From the NCBI RefSeq assembly GCF_041146395.1, contig NC_090989.1, forward strand, positions 250,842,843 to 250,906,842: DNA of 64,000 nucleotides, given 5' to 3'. The notes beneath the pieces were generated by a model that saw only the letters and a program-made list of their open reading frames with translations, did no database searches and had not been told where the DNA came from. Source of the DNA: Eulemur rufifrons. Taxonomy: Eukaryota; Chordata; Mammalia; Primates; Lemuridae. Positions 1 to 29,660 of this stretch are shown here, piece after piece (within the stretch, counting starts at the first letter, position 1; every line of letters begins with the position of its first letter). Both the position numbers and the translations under genes were made by a program.

Positions 1-984
1 AGCATTAAGTTATCTTTCCTGCCTGCCTTACATTGTATACTAGACTTCATTGTTGTCTCTCATGCTTCTTGGGTTACTTACTGATTTATGCTAGCCATGG
101 AAAGCTATCAATAACAGTTTCATGCTTATACCAAAGAATTAAATCTGATCCTTAATATCTGATATTTTGCCAGTACTTAGACTGATAAGGGATTATTGGA
201 AGCCAGTCACAGAATTTGAAAATAAACTCAGTTTCTCTTTAGCTATTTGATGCTTTTCATAGAGGCCAAGAACTCACTGCAAAACATTTTTGCAAATATG
301 AATGCTTATATTTGGTCCAGGAACAACACATTTTATGCTGGTTTAGAATTACTGGTAGTTTATTTTAAGGCAAAGGAAAAGCAACTGAGCGTGAATTTGC
401 TGTCTTTAGAACAGTTTATGAAAATATGGTATAAAGGTGTTTTTATTTTCCTGTTAAATATTATTGTACAGAACTATTATTAATGCCATTTTTTGGAAAA
501 CCTTAAAAATTGCCCCAAATGTTGACATTTAAATGCGTCAAATAACAGTGTCTTTGGTATATTAAACTTTTGCTCTTCATGCATCTGTAATTTAATTTTC
601 AAGTATAAAATTTTGCCTTTGGTACAACTAAATTAAAACTCTTGAGTAATAACATGATGTATATAAACAAAACAATATGCTTTGTTGGAGGAAAATTTCC
701 TTTCTTGGAATGTGGTTGTAGTCATCCTTGTTCAGTTCTTAAAAGTTTTTGTTTTTGTTTTAAACAGGATGCAACTTAAAATTTCCTTTGCATCAAGGTG
801 TATGCAAAACATTGATGCAGTGCATCATAAAATGAAAGTTTGTATTTAATGAGGAGGTGCTTTACACTGTACTTTTTGGTGTTTTTTGGAAAAGTTACAT
901 TTAGATCTATTCTGAAGCTGTTCACTTTTAACAAATAAAATGTTACAGGTTTCACATGATTTATTCTTAAAAAAAAAAAAAAAA
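1..984 (+). pseudogene. Probable retrocopied 3'UTR with poly(A) tail, source unknown
   Basis: AT-rich, non-coding plus-strand sequence ending with AATAAA at 934-939, then about 29 bases, then a run of 16 A at 969-984. A genomic poly(A) tract at normal cleavage distance from a polyadenylation signal is what a processed transcript leaves after L1-mediated insertion. It lies antisense inside BAG1 intron 3. No long conserved frame is seen, so it would be mostly 3'UTR; the left boundary is outside the window. I do not recognise the parent gene. The alternative is a genuine 3' end of a plus-strand transcript with a chance A-run. Confidence 0.5.
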
Positions 985-1264
985 GGTTATACATTAAGGT
1001 TTTCCATATACACATATACAAAGACTCCAGACTACAGAGAATGTATTAGGCAAACATTCTGGTGAGGGCCCTGACAGCTTGGGTTGAGAGAATGGAGCCA
1101 ATTCAAGTGCTAGATTCAGCCTCAGCCCTGGACTGATCAACAGCCAGACTGAGGCCTGCAGGGTAAACAAATCACAGTGAACACCTGTGAGGAATCCAGA
1201 ATGGCAAGACAGGCAGAATTCTATTCCTTTAAATGGAATTCCTATTAATAAATGTCAGCTTCCA

Positions 1265-1515
1265 ACTGAGCTCTCCTATTTAACATGATGATAATGATAA
1301 CAATGATGAATACTTTTACAGAACATTCCCAACATGCCAGACACTATCCTAAGCACATTACCTGTATTATATTTTTAAGTCTTTTCAGAACCCTATGAAG
1401 GAGGTACTGTTTTACAGATGACGAAATGGAGACTTAATGTAGTAGAGTAACCTAAGGTCACACAGCCCAAAAGAGGTGGAGCAGATTTAAGTTCAGACTT
1501 GGCTCCACACACTCC
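1265..1515 (+). repeat. MIR SINE
   Basis: Recognisable core and tail of a MIR-type SINE: acagatgacgaaatggagac, then aaggtcacacagccc, as in consensus 'cagatgaggaaactgag...ggtcacacagc'. Ancient mammalian repeat in BAG1 intron 3. Confidence 0.7.
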
Positions 1516-2418
1516 AGGTCAGCTCTTACTAGAGGTCTCATAGCTTCTTCGAACTCAACCCTTGAGTCCTGCCTGTTGCACATCACAGTTCTCTCTGACC
1601 CTTAAGGAAAAAAATCAGAATATTTTCCCTTCTCTCACCTAAACAACTGGTAGCCAGGTTCAGCAGCTTCCTGCTTTGTTATGCCATCACAAATTGTTCA
1701 TTCCTCTCTGTGGTCAAATCCTTAGTTCCAGTCTCCTGGCAGTTCCAAGTTCCAAATTAGGTTTCTTTGCCTCCACTTTGCTAATCTCTGCTCTCTCTAC
1801 TCAGCTACTTCACTATAAGTACGGGAACTTCATATGCTCAACAATTGCACTGTGTCACAATTCAAGGCTGGCCACAGCCCTCTCTCATCACCCAAGGGGC
1901 TGCTGCCCTCACCTGTCACCCACTGACTCGTTCTCTCCCCTGCTTGGCTCTTTAGTCTGAACCTGTCCTTTCAGTCAAAGAACATTTTCCTCTTGTGGAA
2001 GATTTTAGTTAAAAGGGTGGTTAAAGGAAGAGAGGCTCCTGAAACCAAACAGAGAATTTATTTTTAATATCTACAGGTTTATTTTAACAAAAAGCTATCT
2101 TGCAAATTCCGCCCCAAATTGATAAAGCCTGTCCCAGGCACAATTTTAACTAGACTGAGATTCCACCACCAAGTCAAAAGCCATGTTACTGAAGCAGCAC
2201 AGCCACTACTAATTCCTAGAGGGAAAAGTCCTAACCAATAGGAACAAGAGATAAGAACAATAAAACTGGTTAATCCCACCAAACAAATAAAGACATTTGT
2301 TTAGAGAGGTGTTTCACCAAAGCAGAATCTGGGACCCCAGTTTGGCCTTGTAAACAGAAACATGTATAAAAGACTAGTCATTTGATTCTGAGGATTTCTG
2401 GTGGAAAAAGCAATTTAC
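1516..2418. other. BAG1 intron 3, no recognised element
   Basis: Apart from splice-site flanks, I recognise no repeat or exon here. Short open frames show no family resemblance. 1021-1264 is likewise unassigned. Confidence 0.5.
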
Positions 2419-6161
<3,743 letters not shown>

Positions 6162-6536
6162 GCCCGCGCTTGTTGACCACCCAGCGATGGTAGCTGAGCG
6201 CTGCGTTTGGCGTCTTCCCGGTCCTGCCCCGCCTTCCCGGCCACGCCTCTAGGAGCCGGCCCCACGCTTGCCCCGCCCCATTCCGCTAAGGCCCTGCCTC
6301 GCTCACCTGGGGCCCCGCCCACTCCGACCACCGGGGCCCCGCCCCCTGCAGTTTCTCTCCGAGTCTCCCCAATCCTCCAGCGCACTTTCCCCGGAAGGCC
6401 GTGCTGAAAAGGATCGGGGAAACACCAGCAGGCGCATTGCGCCTGCGCATGGGAGGGCCGGAAGTTGAGGCAGAAGTGATTCTACTTCCGTTTCTGGTTT
6501 TGCTCCAGTGTTTGGGTTTCTTCGCGGCCGCCCAAG
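6162..6536. promoter_or_regulatory. BAG1/CHMP5 bidirectional CpG-island promoter
   Basis: 375 bp separate the BAG-1L CTG from the CHMP5 ATG. Seen: GC boxes ccccgcccc at 6271-6279 and 6337-6345 and gccccgccc at 6312-6320; an NRF1-like palindrome TGCGCCTGCGCA at 6438-6449; ETS sites CCGGAAGT at 6458-6465 and ACTTCCG at 6484-6490. No TATA box. GC boxes cluster on the BAG1 side and NRF1/ETS on the CHMP5 side, typical of head-to-head housekeeping promoters. Confidence 0.85.
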
Positions 6537-21279
<14,743 letters not shown>

Positions 21280-21945
21280 ACTTGCATCATTCAAGTACAT
21301 CGTATAAAACAAACATACATGATGGGACTGGGAAATATTTTATCTTTCCAAATTTGCCATAACAGATTTAGGTTTCTTTTCTTTGAAGAAAAGGTTAATT
21401 ACGTTGCTCTTTTTTTCCCCTCATTAGAAGACTCATCACTTGGGAGATGCTTTCTTTTTACTAAACTTTGATTCCTTTTTCTCTTACAAAAGACTAACTA
21501 CTTAAAAGTATCTTGGGCTTTGTATGACTTTATTTTCATTCATTAATAATCACTTGAAATAAAACCAAGGAAATGGGAATCTTTAAAATTTATGACAGTG
21601 TAATGCTACAGTATCAAAATGACCTGATAAATTCATAAAAGGAAAATGCAATTATTGGGGCTGTTCATATTCTGATTCAAAACCATTTTCTATCGTGGTA
21701 TTATAGGTCGGTTAAAGTGATAGCCTTTTTCTGATGAGTTTTGTTGTGTCTTGTGAGGAAATCTTTACTGTGTCCAATATTGGAATGGAATTATCATGTA
21801 TCATGCTGTATCATGAGTAGATATTTTGATTCTATGGTTCCCTCAGTATTACAGCCTGACTTGTAATCAATAATGAATATTTCTTGATATTTAATGTATA
21901 GGACATTTATTTATACTCAATAAATATTTTTCAAAAGGACATCAT
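21280..21945 (+). other. CHMP5: CHMP5 3'UTR with two polyadenylation signals
   Basis: AT-rich 3'UTR following the stop. AATAAA at 21558-21563 and again at 21919-21924; the second lies in the context actcaataaatattttt and probably marks the main 3' end near 21940. The exact cleavage site cannot be read from sequence. Confidence 0.75.
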
Positions 21946-22014
21946 TTTAATAATAATCACTCCAGCTTAAGACTTCTACTACAGAAACCAAATTAACCAG
22001 TAGCCTAGAGAAAA

Positions 22015-22205
22015 GAGCAAGGAACAATCTGGGCTTGGGCCCTGGGTCTACCATCTACTAAACACTGACTGGTCTACTCAACTTCTCTAAACTTCCATTT
22101 CCTTATTAGTAAAATTGTGCTTAACTCACAAAGCTATTGTGAGGAATAATTGAGGTAATGGTCATAAGTACTTTGTAACTGCAATGTGCTGTTCTCATTA
22201 AGGGG
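22015..22205 (+). repeat. MIR SINE
   Basis: 'ctactcaacttctctaaacttccatttccttattagtaaaattg' is the MIR core. Lies just beyond the CHMP5 3' end. Confidence 0.75.
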
Positions 22206-22544
22206 TTATTAGTAATAAAAAAGTAGGGGCTTCATTCTTTTCTTGGTAGATGCCTGGAATGCTACAGCAAGTTCAAACTCCTGCCTGATTTCAGGGTGTT
22301 TAATGATCCTGTCCCCCCATCCTCAACCTCTTGCCAACAGCGTTTCCCCTCCAGCCTGGCTGGGTGCCTCACAGTGCCGTGTGCACCAGACTTTCATGTG
22401 TCTGCAGATCCAACCAATAAACATTTATGAAGTGCCAACTTTGTAGAAGTCTGTCTACCAGCCCAGGGGATACAAAGAGCAATCACAGCTCCTCTCTTTA
22501 ATATAGGTGAGGATGAGACACATATCTAACCCTCTCCCATTCCC

Positions 22545-23880
22545 ACTAACTTCACCCTCTCAAGAAGCCTTCCAGTGGGAACAAACATTTCAATATTCAT
22601 CACTGCCTTCCTGAAACCATTCTTGGCTTCTCTGAGTTCTCCTGGTTTTTCTTCTAATCTGGCCACTTATTCTCTTCCATGGACCCCTCTTTTTCACTCA
22701 GCCCCTTAAATATTTCTTCCATTACAGTTTCAATCTATACTCTCCTTGAGAAATCTCACCCATGGTTTCAACTATTACCTGTGTACTAATGACTCAAAAT
22801 AACTGTCACTAGCCTGGACCTCTTATCCATATTTTCAATTCTGAGCATTGCCATTTAAATGCTATCACCTAAAATTTAACATATCTAAATTAAGCTCATT
22901 ATCTTGGTATTCACTTTCAGCAAACATTTCTCTTTGATTTCTTGTCTTGCTAACGTTGTCAGTGATGCATATATTGCCAGTTTTAATGGGTGATATTTAG
23001 CCCTCAAGCTAGACTGCATTAATGCATTAGATACCAGTAAGCAATCAGTCTACCTAAATCTCTACTCTTTTGGCTTTTGCAATAATACTCTTTGGTTCTC
23101 CTGTTCCTCTGACTATTGCCTCCGAGACTTCTTTCTGAAATCCTTGTCTCCAGCCCTATAATGTTAGTGTTCTTCAGGATTCTGGTTTTTAATCCATCCA
23201 TACTTCTTTCTCTGCTCACTTATATTTAGTGATCTCAGCTATTCTTATGGCTTTAACTGCTGACTTCCAAATCTATACTTCTATCCTTGATCTTGCCCCT
23301 GAGTTTCAAAATACTATTTATATCCAGCTGTTTGCCTAACAATTATTTCAATGTTCCAGAAGCTGACAAGCACCTCACATTCAAGTGGCCAAGACAACCT
23401 ATCACCTTTCCCCAGACCTGAATCTCCCCGTTTTCCCTGTCACAGCTAATGAGACCATTATCCTCCCATCTTTCAGAACAGCAAGCTCTTGGGTTGTCCT
23501 TGATGCCTACATTTTGCCTCACCCTACACAATTAACATTAAGCCCTGCTTTTAACCCCTAAGGGTTTCTCAGATCCAACTCCTCCTCTCCTTCCTCTCCT
23601 TGGCCTAGACATCTCTCACAAAGTCTTTTAGGATAAATGGCTTGATTCTCTTGCATAATTTCACTTCCTTTAGTCCGTTCATCACATATAGCGCCACTTA
23701 CCTTTCTAAAATACAAATCTGATTTAAATTCTTTAATGATTCTCTAATATCTCCAGCAGGGCTTAAAAAGCTTCCTATGACCTGGCCTCTGCCTATCTGT
23801 AATGGTTCATTGCTTAGTCTTTTCAGAACAGCATTCTCTTTCTTTTAGGAAACTACCTCCCCCATTCCAACCAGGTGATT
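22545..23880 (+). repeat. L2 LINE ORF2 (reverse transcriptase region), sense
   Basis: Decayed translation around 22765-22800 reads HGFNYYLCTNDSK, corresponding to the L2 HGFxYxLYADDSQ motif (RT catalytic YADD lost). Later 'cttgggttgtccttgatgcc' and 'atgacctggcctctgcctatct' keep L2 order. No functional frame remains. Confidence 0.65.
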
Positions 23881-24229
23881 GTTGGGAAAATGCCAATTTT
23901 AGAGTAGCACTATCCTTACTCTTCCAAGCTATAGGAGTGTCCATGTGAGTAGGCTGTGTCTATCAGAGGCCACGCTTTTTTTTTTTTTTTTTTAACTCTT
24001 TGACAGCATGAGAAGCTTTTGAGTAAGACCAGAGAGGAGCCAAGATGAAAGGCAGAATGAAAGAATCATCATGGCACTGAGCTCTGAATTCTGATCCTTG
24101 AAATTTCCAGAGTGTTCCAGATCTGTACAACCCTTCCGTTGATTCTGTGGGCTGTCTGAGGATTCTGCCAGTAAATCCCCTTTTCTGCTTAAACTAGTTG
24201 GAGTTGAGTTCCTGTCACTTGACTGAATA

Positions 24230-24531
24230 GGCTGGACGTAGTGGCTCACATCTGCAGTCATAACACTTTGGGAGGCCAAGGCAGGAGAATGGGTTGAGGC
24301 CAGGAGTTCAAGACCAGCCTAGGCAACATAGTGAGACTTTGTCTCTACAAAAATTTTTTTTAAAAATTGGCCAGATGTGGTGGCATGCACTTATAGCCCT
24401 GTCCACTTAGGAAACTAAGATGGGAGGATCACTTGATCCCAGGAGTTCAAGGCTACAGTGAGCTATGATCATGCCACAGCACTCCAGCCTGGGCAACAAA
24501 GTGAGACCCCATCTCTTAAAAAAAAAATAAA
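24230..24531 (+). mobile_element. Alu
   Basis: 'ggctggacgtagtggctcac' through 'gcctgggcaacaaagtgagaccccatctctt' plus A-tail. Old, many CpG losses. Confidence 0.9.
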
Positions 24532-25027
24532 GGGGTCCTGAATAATTCCTCTGCATCGTCTCTCCATGACATGTCCCACTTTTCAATTTTATGCTCTAAT
24601 AATTGCTCTGTTTCTAGTTCCCCCACATCTACCACAGAGTCCTGCTTCCTTGCCTCTGCTCATACAGTTTTCCCTACTGGAAGTTTCCTTAATTCCTTTG
24701 TCTAAGTCTTCCTGTATTGAGTAAGAGCCAAAGGGCATGCCGTGGTCTGCATTAATGTCAGTGAATTTAAGGAAAGTGGAATGGTTGAGTCCTGTAGTAA
24801 AGTACCCCAGACACCACAAAGCTTCTGACCATCACTCCTATAGCTATCACCAGACAACCTCGCTGGTCACTATTTAATTTGTTAACCATTGAGTACAGAT
24901 GGTCTTAGGTCTTAATCTGACAGTGCTGAGAGTTTGGCAGGGGTGGAGAAGGATTTGGAATGATACAATAGAAGTTTAAGTTTGGTGCTTCTGTCATCTG
25001 TATCCTTTTATTTTTTTATGTCACCTA

Positions 25028-25177
25028 GAGAGTTTTTTAAAAATATTGTTGCCTGGGTCCTACCCCCATAGATTCTGACATAATAGATCTAGATACAATG
25101 TGAACATTTGGAGTTTTAAAAGCTCCCCAGGTAGTTCTTAGGTGTAGCAAAGGTTAAGAACTGCTGCTCTAGGGTGC
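25028..25177 (+). repeat. MER5-like hAT (Charlie) relic
   Basis: 'gcctgggtcctacccccatagattctga' and 'gttttaaaagctccccaggtagttct ... gttaagaactgctgctct' match the common MER5-type non-autonomous element. Confidence 0.65.
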
Positions 25178-25284
25178 CTCTGATGAGTCTGAACCTGTTT
25201 TCATGGATAGACACTCCGGGCTGTTGCCGTCAATTTCTGCAGTGAAGGGATAGGCAGTGATTGCCCTAAAGTAAAGATTCTTAT

Positions 25285-25905
25285 CTGTAGAATGAGTTAG
25301 GAAGTACTCCCTCCTCCTCTATTTTTTGGAAGAGTTTGTGAAAGATTAGTGTTCATTCTTCTTTGAACATTTGGTAGAATTCACCAGTGAAGCCATCTGG
25401 GCTGGGCCTAGGCTTTTCTTCATGGAAAGGTTTTTGATTACTAATTCAATCTCTACCTGTTATAGGTCTATTCAGATTTTCTATTCATTCTTGAGTCAGT
25501 TTTGGAATTTTGTGTCTTCTAGGAATTTGTCCATGGCATCTAAGTAATCTAATTTGTTGGCATACAGTTAGTTGTTCATAGGTCATACTTACCTTTTTAT
25601 TTGTGCAAGGTCAGTAGTAATGCCTCCTCTTTCATCCCCAATGTTAGTAATTTGAGTCTTCTCTCTTTTTTTGGTGGTAATTCTATCAAAAAGTTTGTTA
25701 ATTTTGTCGCTTTTGTTCAATGAACTCTGTTTTGTTGATTTTTCTCTATTGTTTTTTCTGGTTTCTATTCCATTAATTTTTGGTCTAAATTTTATTATTT
25801 CTTTCCTTCTATGTGGTTTGGTTTAGTTTGCTCTTCTTTTTGTAGTTTTTTAAGGTGGACAGTTAAGCGATTGAGATTTTTCCTCTTTTTTACTAATAAA
25901 GTTTT
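25285..25905 (-). repeat. L1 ORF2 fragment, antisense
   Basis: 'ttcaccagtgaagccatctgggctggg', 'ttgtccatggcatctaagtaatctaatttgttggcatacagtt' and 'caatgaactctgttttgttg' are the inverted L1 ORF2 5'-central region. Degraded. Confidence 0.85.
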
Positions 25906-25915
25906 TTTTTCAAGT

Positions 25916-25917
<2 letters not shown>

Positions 25918-25948
<31 letters not shown>

Positions 25949-26269
25949 AGACAGAGTCTCACTCTGTTGCCCAGGCTAGAGTGAGTGCCGTGGCGTTAGC
26001 CTAGCTCACAGCAACCTCAAACTCCTGAGCTCAAGCGATCCTCCTGTCTCAGCCTCCCGAGTAGCTGGGACTACAGGCATGCACCACCATGCCTGGCTAA
26101 TTTTTTCTATATATATTTTTAGCTGTCCATATAATTTCTTTCTATTTTTTTAGTAGAGATGGGGTCTCGCTCTTGCTCAGGCTGGTCTCGAACTCCTGAG
26201 CTCAAACGATCCGCCCACCTCGGCCTCCCAGAGTGCTAGGATTACAGGCGTGAGCCACCGCGCCCGGCC
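25918..26269 (-). mobile_element. Full-length young lemur-type Alu
   Basis: Long T-run, linker ctatatatatttttagctg, ends gccaccgcgcccggcc. Short duplication tcaag on both sides. Inserted at the edge of L1 sequence. Confidence 0.93.
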
Positions 26270-26756
26270 TCAAGTTTTAAGTTAACAGCAAAATTGAGTG
26301 GGAAGTACAGAGTTATCATGTCATGCATAACCTCCCCCACTATCAACTTCTTACACCATAGTGGTGCATTTGCTACAATCAATGAACCTACATTGACCTA
26401 TCATTATCACTCAGTCCATAGTTTACATTAGGGGTCACTCTTGATGTTGTACATCCTATGGATTTTAACAAATGTATAATGACATGCATCCACCATTGTA
26501 GTATCATTCAGAATAGTTTCACTGCCCTAAAAATTCTCTGTGCTTTGTCTGTTCATATCTCTTTCCTCCCTAACTTCTGTCAACCCTTGATCTCTTTACT
26601 GTTTCCATAGCTTTGCCTTTTCCAGAACATCATATAGTTGGAATCATATAGTTTATAGCCTTTTCAGATTGCCTTCTTTAACATATCAATATGCATTTGA
26701 GTTTTCTCCACGTTTTTTTCATTGCTTGATACCTCATTTGTTTTGGGGTATTTGTT

Positions 26757-26882
26757 TGTTTGTTTTTAGGGATGGGGTCTCACTGTTACCCAGGCTGGAC
26801 TCAAACTACTGGACTCAAGTAATCTTCCTGCCTCAGCCTCCTATAGTGGGGCCTATAGGTGTGCCCCACTGCACTAGCTTCA
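26757..26882 (-). mobile_element. Alu single-arm fragment
   Basis: 'gggatggggtctcactgttacccaggctgg' to 'ggtgtgccccactgca', about 125 bp of an old Alu monomer inside L1 sequence. Confidence 0.7.
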
Positions 26883-26931
26883 TTGGTTTTTATTGATGAA
26901 TAATATTCCATGATCTGGACTTCTTTTTTTT

Positions 26932-27265
26932 TTTTTTTTTTTTTTTGAGACAGAGTCTCACTCTGTTGCCCAGGCTAGAGTGAGTGCCGTGGCGTTAGCC
27001 TAGCTCACAGCAACCTCAAACTCCTGAGCTCAAGCGATCCTCTTGTCTCAGCCTCCCGAGTAGCTGGGACTACAGGCTTGCACCACCATGCCCGGCTAAT
27101 TTTTTCTATATATATTTTTAGCTGTCCATATAATTTCTTTCTATTTTTAGTAGAGATGGGGTCTCGCTCTTGCTCAGGCTGGTCTCGAACTTCTGAGCTC
27201 AAACGATCCGCCCACCTCGGCCTCCCAGAGTGCTAGGATTACAGGCGTGAGCCACCGCGCCCGGC
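26932..27265 (-). mobile_element. Full-length young lemur-type Alu
   Basis: Ends gccaccgcgcccggcc. Target duplication ctggacttctttttt on both sides (26915 onward and 27266 onward). About 95% like the copies at 25918, 10309 and 49290. Confidence 0.93.
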
Positions 27266-27544
27266 CTGGACTTCTTTTTTTAATAAGTATTTATAGCTAT
27301 AAATTTCTGTCTGAGCACTGCTTTCACTACCTGCTATAGGTTTTCGTATGTTGTGTGAAGGTACTGCTTCTATAGGAAAGGGAAGATAAATGCTTGCTTG
27401 CTTCCATTTATTTACAAGTTTTAAAAATAATAAGTAGGTTCTCTAATGTGCCAGTTTTGAGTTTGCTTTTCAGTTCTAAATTTATCCTTTTCACCTGCTC
27501 TCTGAAATGGATTTGGGCCCTTTAAATATTTATCCTTTGCCAGC

Positions 27545-28180
27545 TAGCAGGTATTAAGCTTTGTCAGTAGAGGGCACTGGAAAGATGTGTTGCAGGAGGA
27601 AAGGGTTTTGCTTCTTGTTTCTGATGTTTCAGTGGAGCAAGCCTCTGTGGCGTGGGTAACTTCTCCAGTATCTGGTGCCTGCAATGCATATGGCTTCTTC
27701 ACTGCCTGGCTATTGCAATGGATAGTGGCCAGTAGCCAGAAACTTCTGGTACTCTCCACAGGTAGTTTGTAGTAGGGTGCCTCTGGTGAGACACGTTCCC
27801 ATGAATGGCTTTCACCAGCACTCCAGAAGAAGAATATCTGGCAACTTCCTTGCCACCTAGTCAGCCACAGGCGCATCCTCTAACAAAGTCTGCACTTCAG
27901 CTCTGGTCTGGGCTCTTCCTTGGACACTCTTATCTCAGCCCTACAGGTAGTGGCTGCTCCTTTTATGTACTAATCTTGTATTCTTTTAGAGTTCTCTTTG
28001 TATGTCTTTATTAGCCAATCCCTTATTACTCCAGTCCCTTGTTATAATTAATAAGTCTTTAAATAAAACCTTCCCTGTTCAGAAAGTGTGGTTCCTGTTC
28101 AACAAACGGGGTTCTTCTCTCCTGATAGGACCCAGAGTGATACACCTGGTAATATCCAAAGATGACAATAAGGTTTGTTT
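27545..28180 (+). repeat. Unassigned interspersed repeat candidate
   Basis: Compact, relatively GC-rich block from 'gtcagtagagggcactgg' to 'gacccagagtgatacacc'. It ends with a promoter/3'UTR-like 'taataagtctttaaataaaacc'. It feels familiar as a mammalian LTR- or LINE-derived unit, but I cannot name the family. Confidence 0.35.
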
Positions 28181-28360
28181 GGTAAGCTGACCTGTCAAAA
28201 TTAAGGATTTATGTTCAACAACAAAATTAATAGACTTAATGGAAGGGAGGACAATTTAAATGTCTGCAACTGACAGGGGGTTGATACCTACAATATACAA
28301 AAAAAATCAGTAAGAAAAATAGAGCAGCCCCAACAGAAAAATGGGCAATGAATATGGATA

Positions 28361-28868
<508 letters not shown>

Positions 28869-29039
28869 AGTGGATAAACAATTTAAAAAGAGGAAACCCA
28901 TAAGGCCATCAAGAAATGTTCAAATTTATTAGTAATCAGAGAAAAGCAAATTAAATCAACAAGGTATCACACTTGTTGGTTTAGAAAAAGTTTGAAAGCT
29001 GGAGAATGGTTATATCTCAATTATACTTCAGGTCTATCC

Positions 29040-29660
29040 CCTTCTCTCCACATTTTATATCACTTTAGTCCGAGGCCACCATCATCTTCTGCATTAGCAT
29101 AATACAAAAATGTAACTGGTCTGTCTACTCCTAGTCATTCTTCCCAAGGGAGCAAGAAAAATCTTTTAAGTGTACATCAGATACCACCACTTTTGTGCTT
29201 AGAACCTTTCAGGAACCTCCCATTGTTCTTGGGATAAAATCCACTATTGGGGCATGATATTGTCCCTACCTACCTCTCCAATTTCCCCAGCCACTAACTA
29301 AAGAAGTTTCAATACCTTGAACACGTGAAGCTCTTTCCTGCCTCATGGCCTTTGCATATGCTGTTCCCTCTGCCTAAACCTTCACATGACTTGCTGCTTT
29401 TCATTTTCAACAAAGTCCAGCCACCTTTTCTGAAGCAGATTCTGATAGTCTCTGTCACTGTTACCCTGCTTATTTTATAACACTAACATATTTTGTAATT
29501 GTTTTGTTTGTATACCTAGTTTTCATCTCCCCTATTAAATAATGCACTTCATGAGGAAGGGACCATGTCTATCTGTTTCAGCATTTACCTCAAGCACTTA
29601 AAGCAATGCCCAAGACAGAATACACATTAAAACATATGGGAATGAATGAATCTATTTTGT
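29040..29660 (+). repeat. L2 LINE 3' region, sense
   Basis: 'atggcctttgcatatgctgttccctctgcct' through 'cttcatgaggaagggaccatgtctatctgtttcagc' to 'tatgggaatgaatgaat' is a long L2 3' end. Confidence 0.85.

Larger units (their letters stand above)
26275..27290 (-). repeat. L1 3' region, antisense, interrupted by two Alus
   Basis: 'tttgccttttccagaacatcatatagttggaatcatatag' and 'catatcaatatgcatttgagttttctcc' then 'gatgaataatattccatgatctggac' match the inverse of an ancient L1 3'UTR. Broken at 26757 and 26932. Confidence 0.65.

Noticed and set aside
247..483. 78-codon plus-strand frame in the 3'UTR-like retrocopy
   Set aside because: AT-rich, low-complexity peptide without recognisable homology, inside sequence that looks like 3'UTR.
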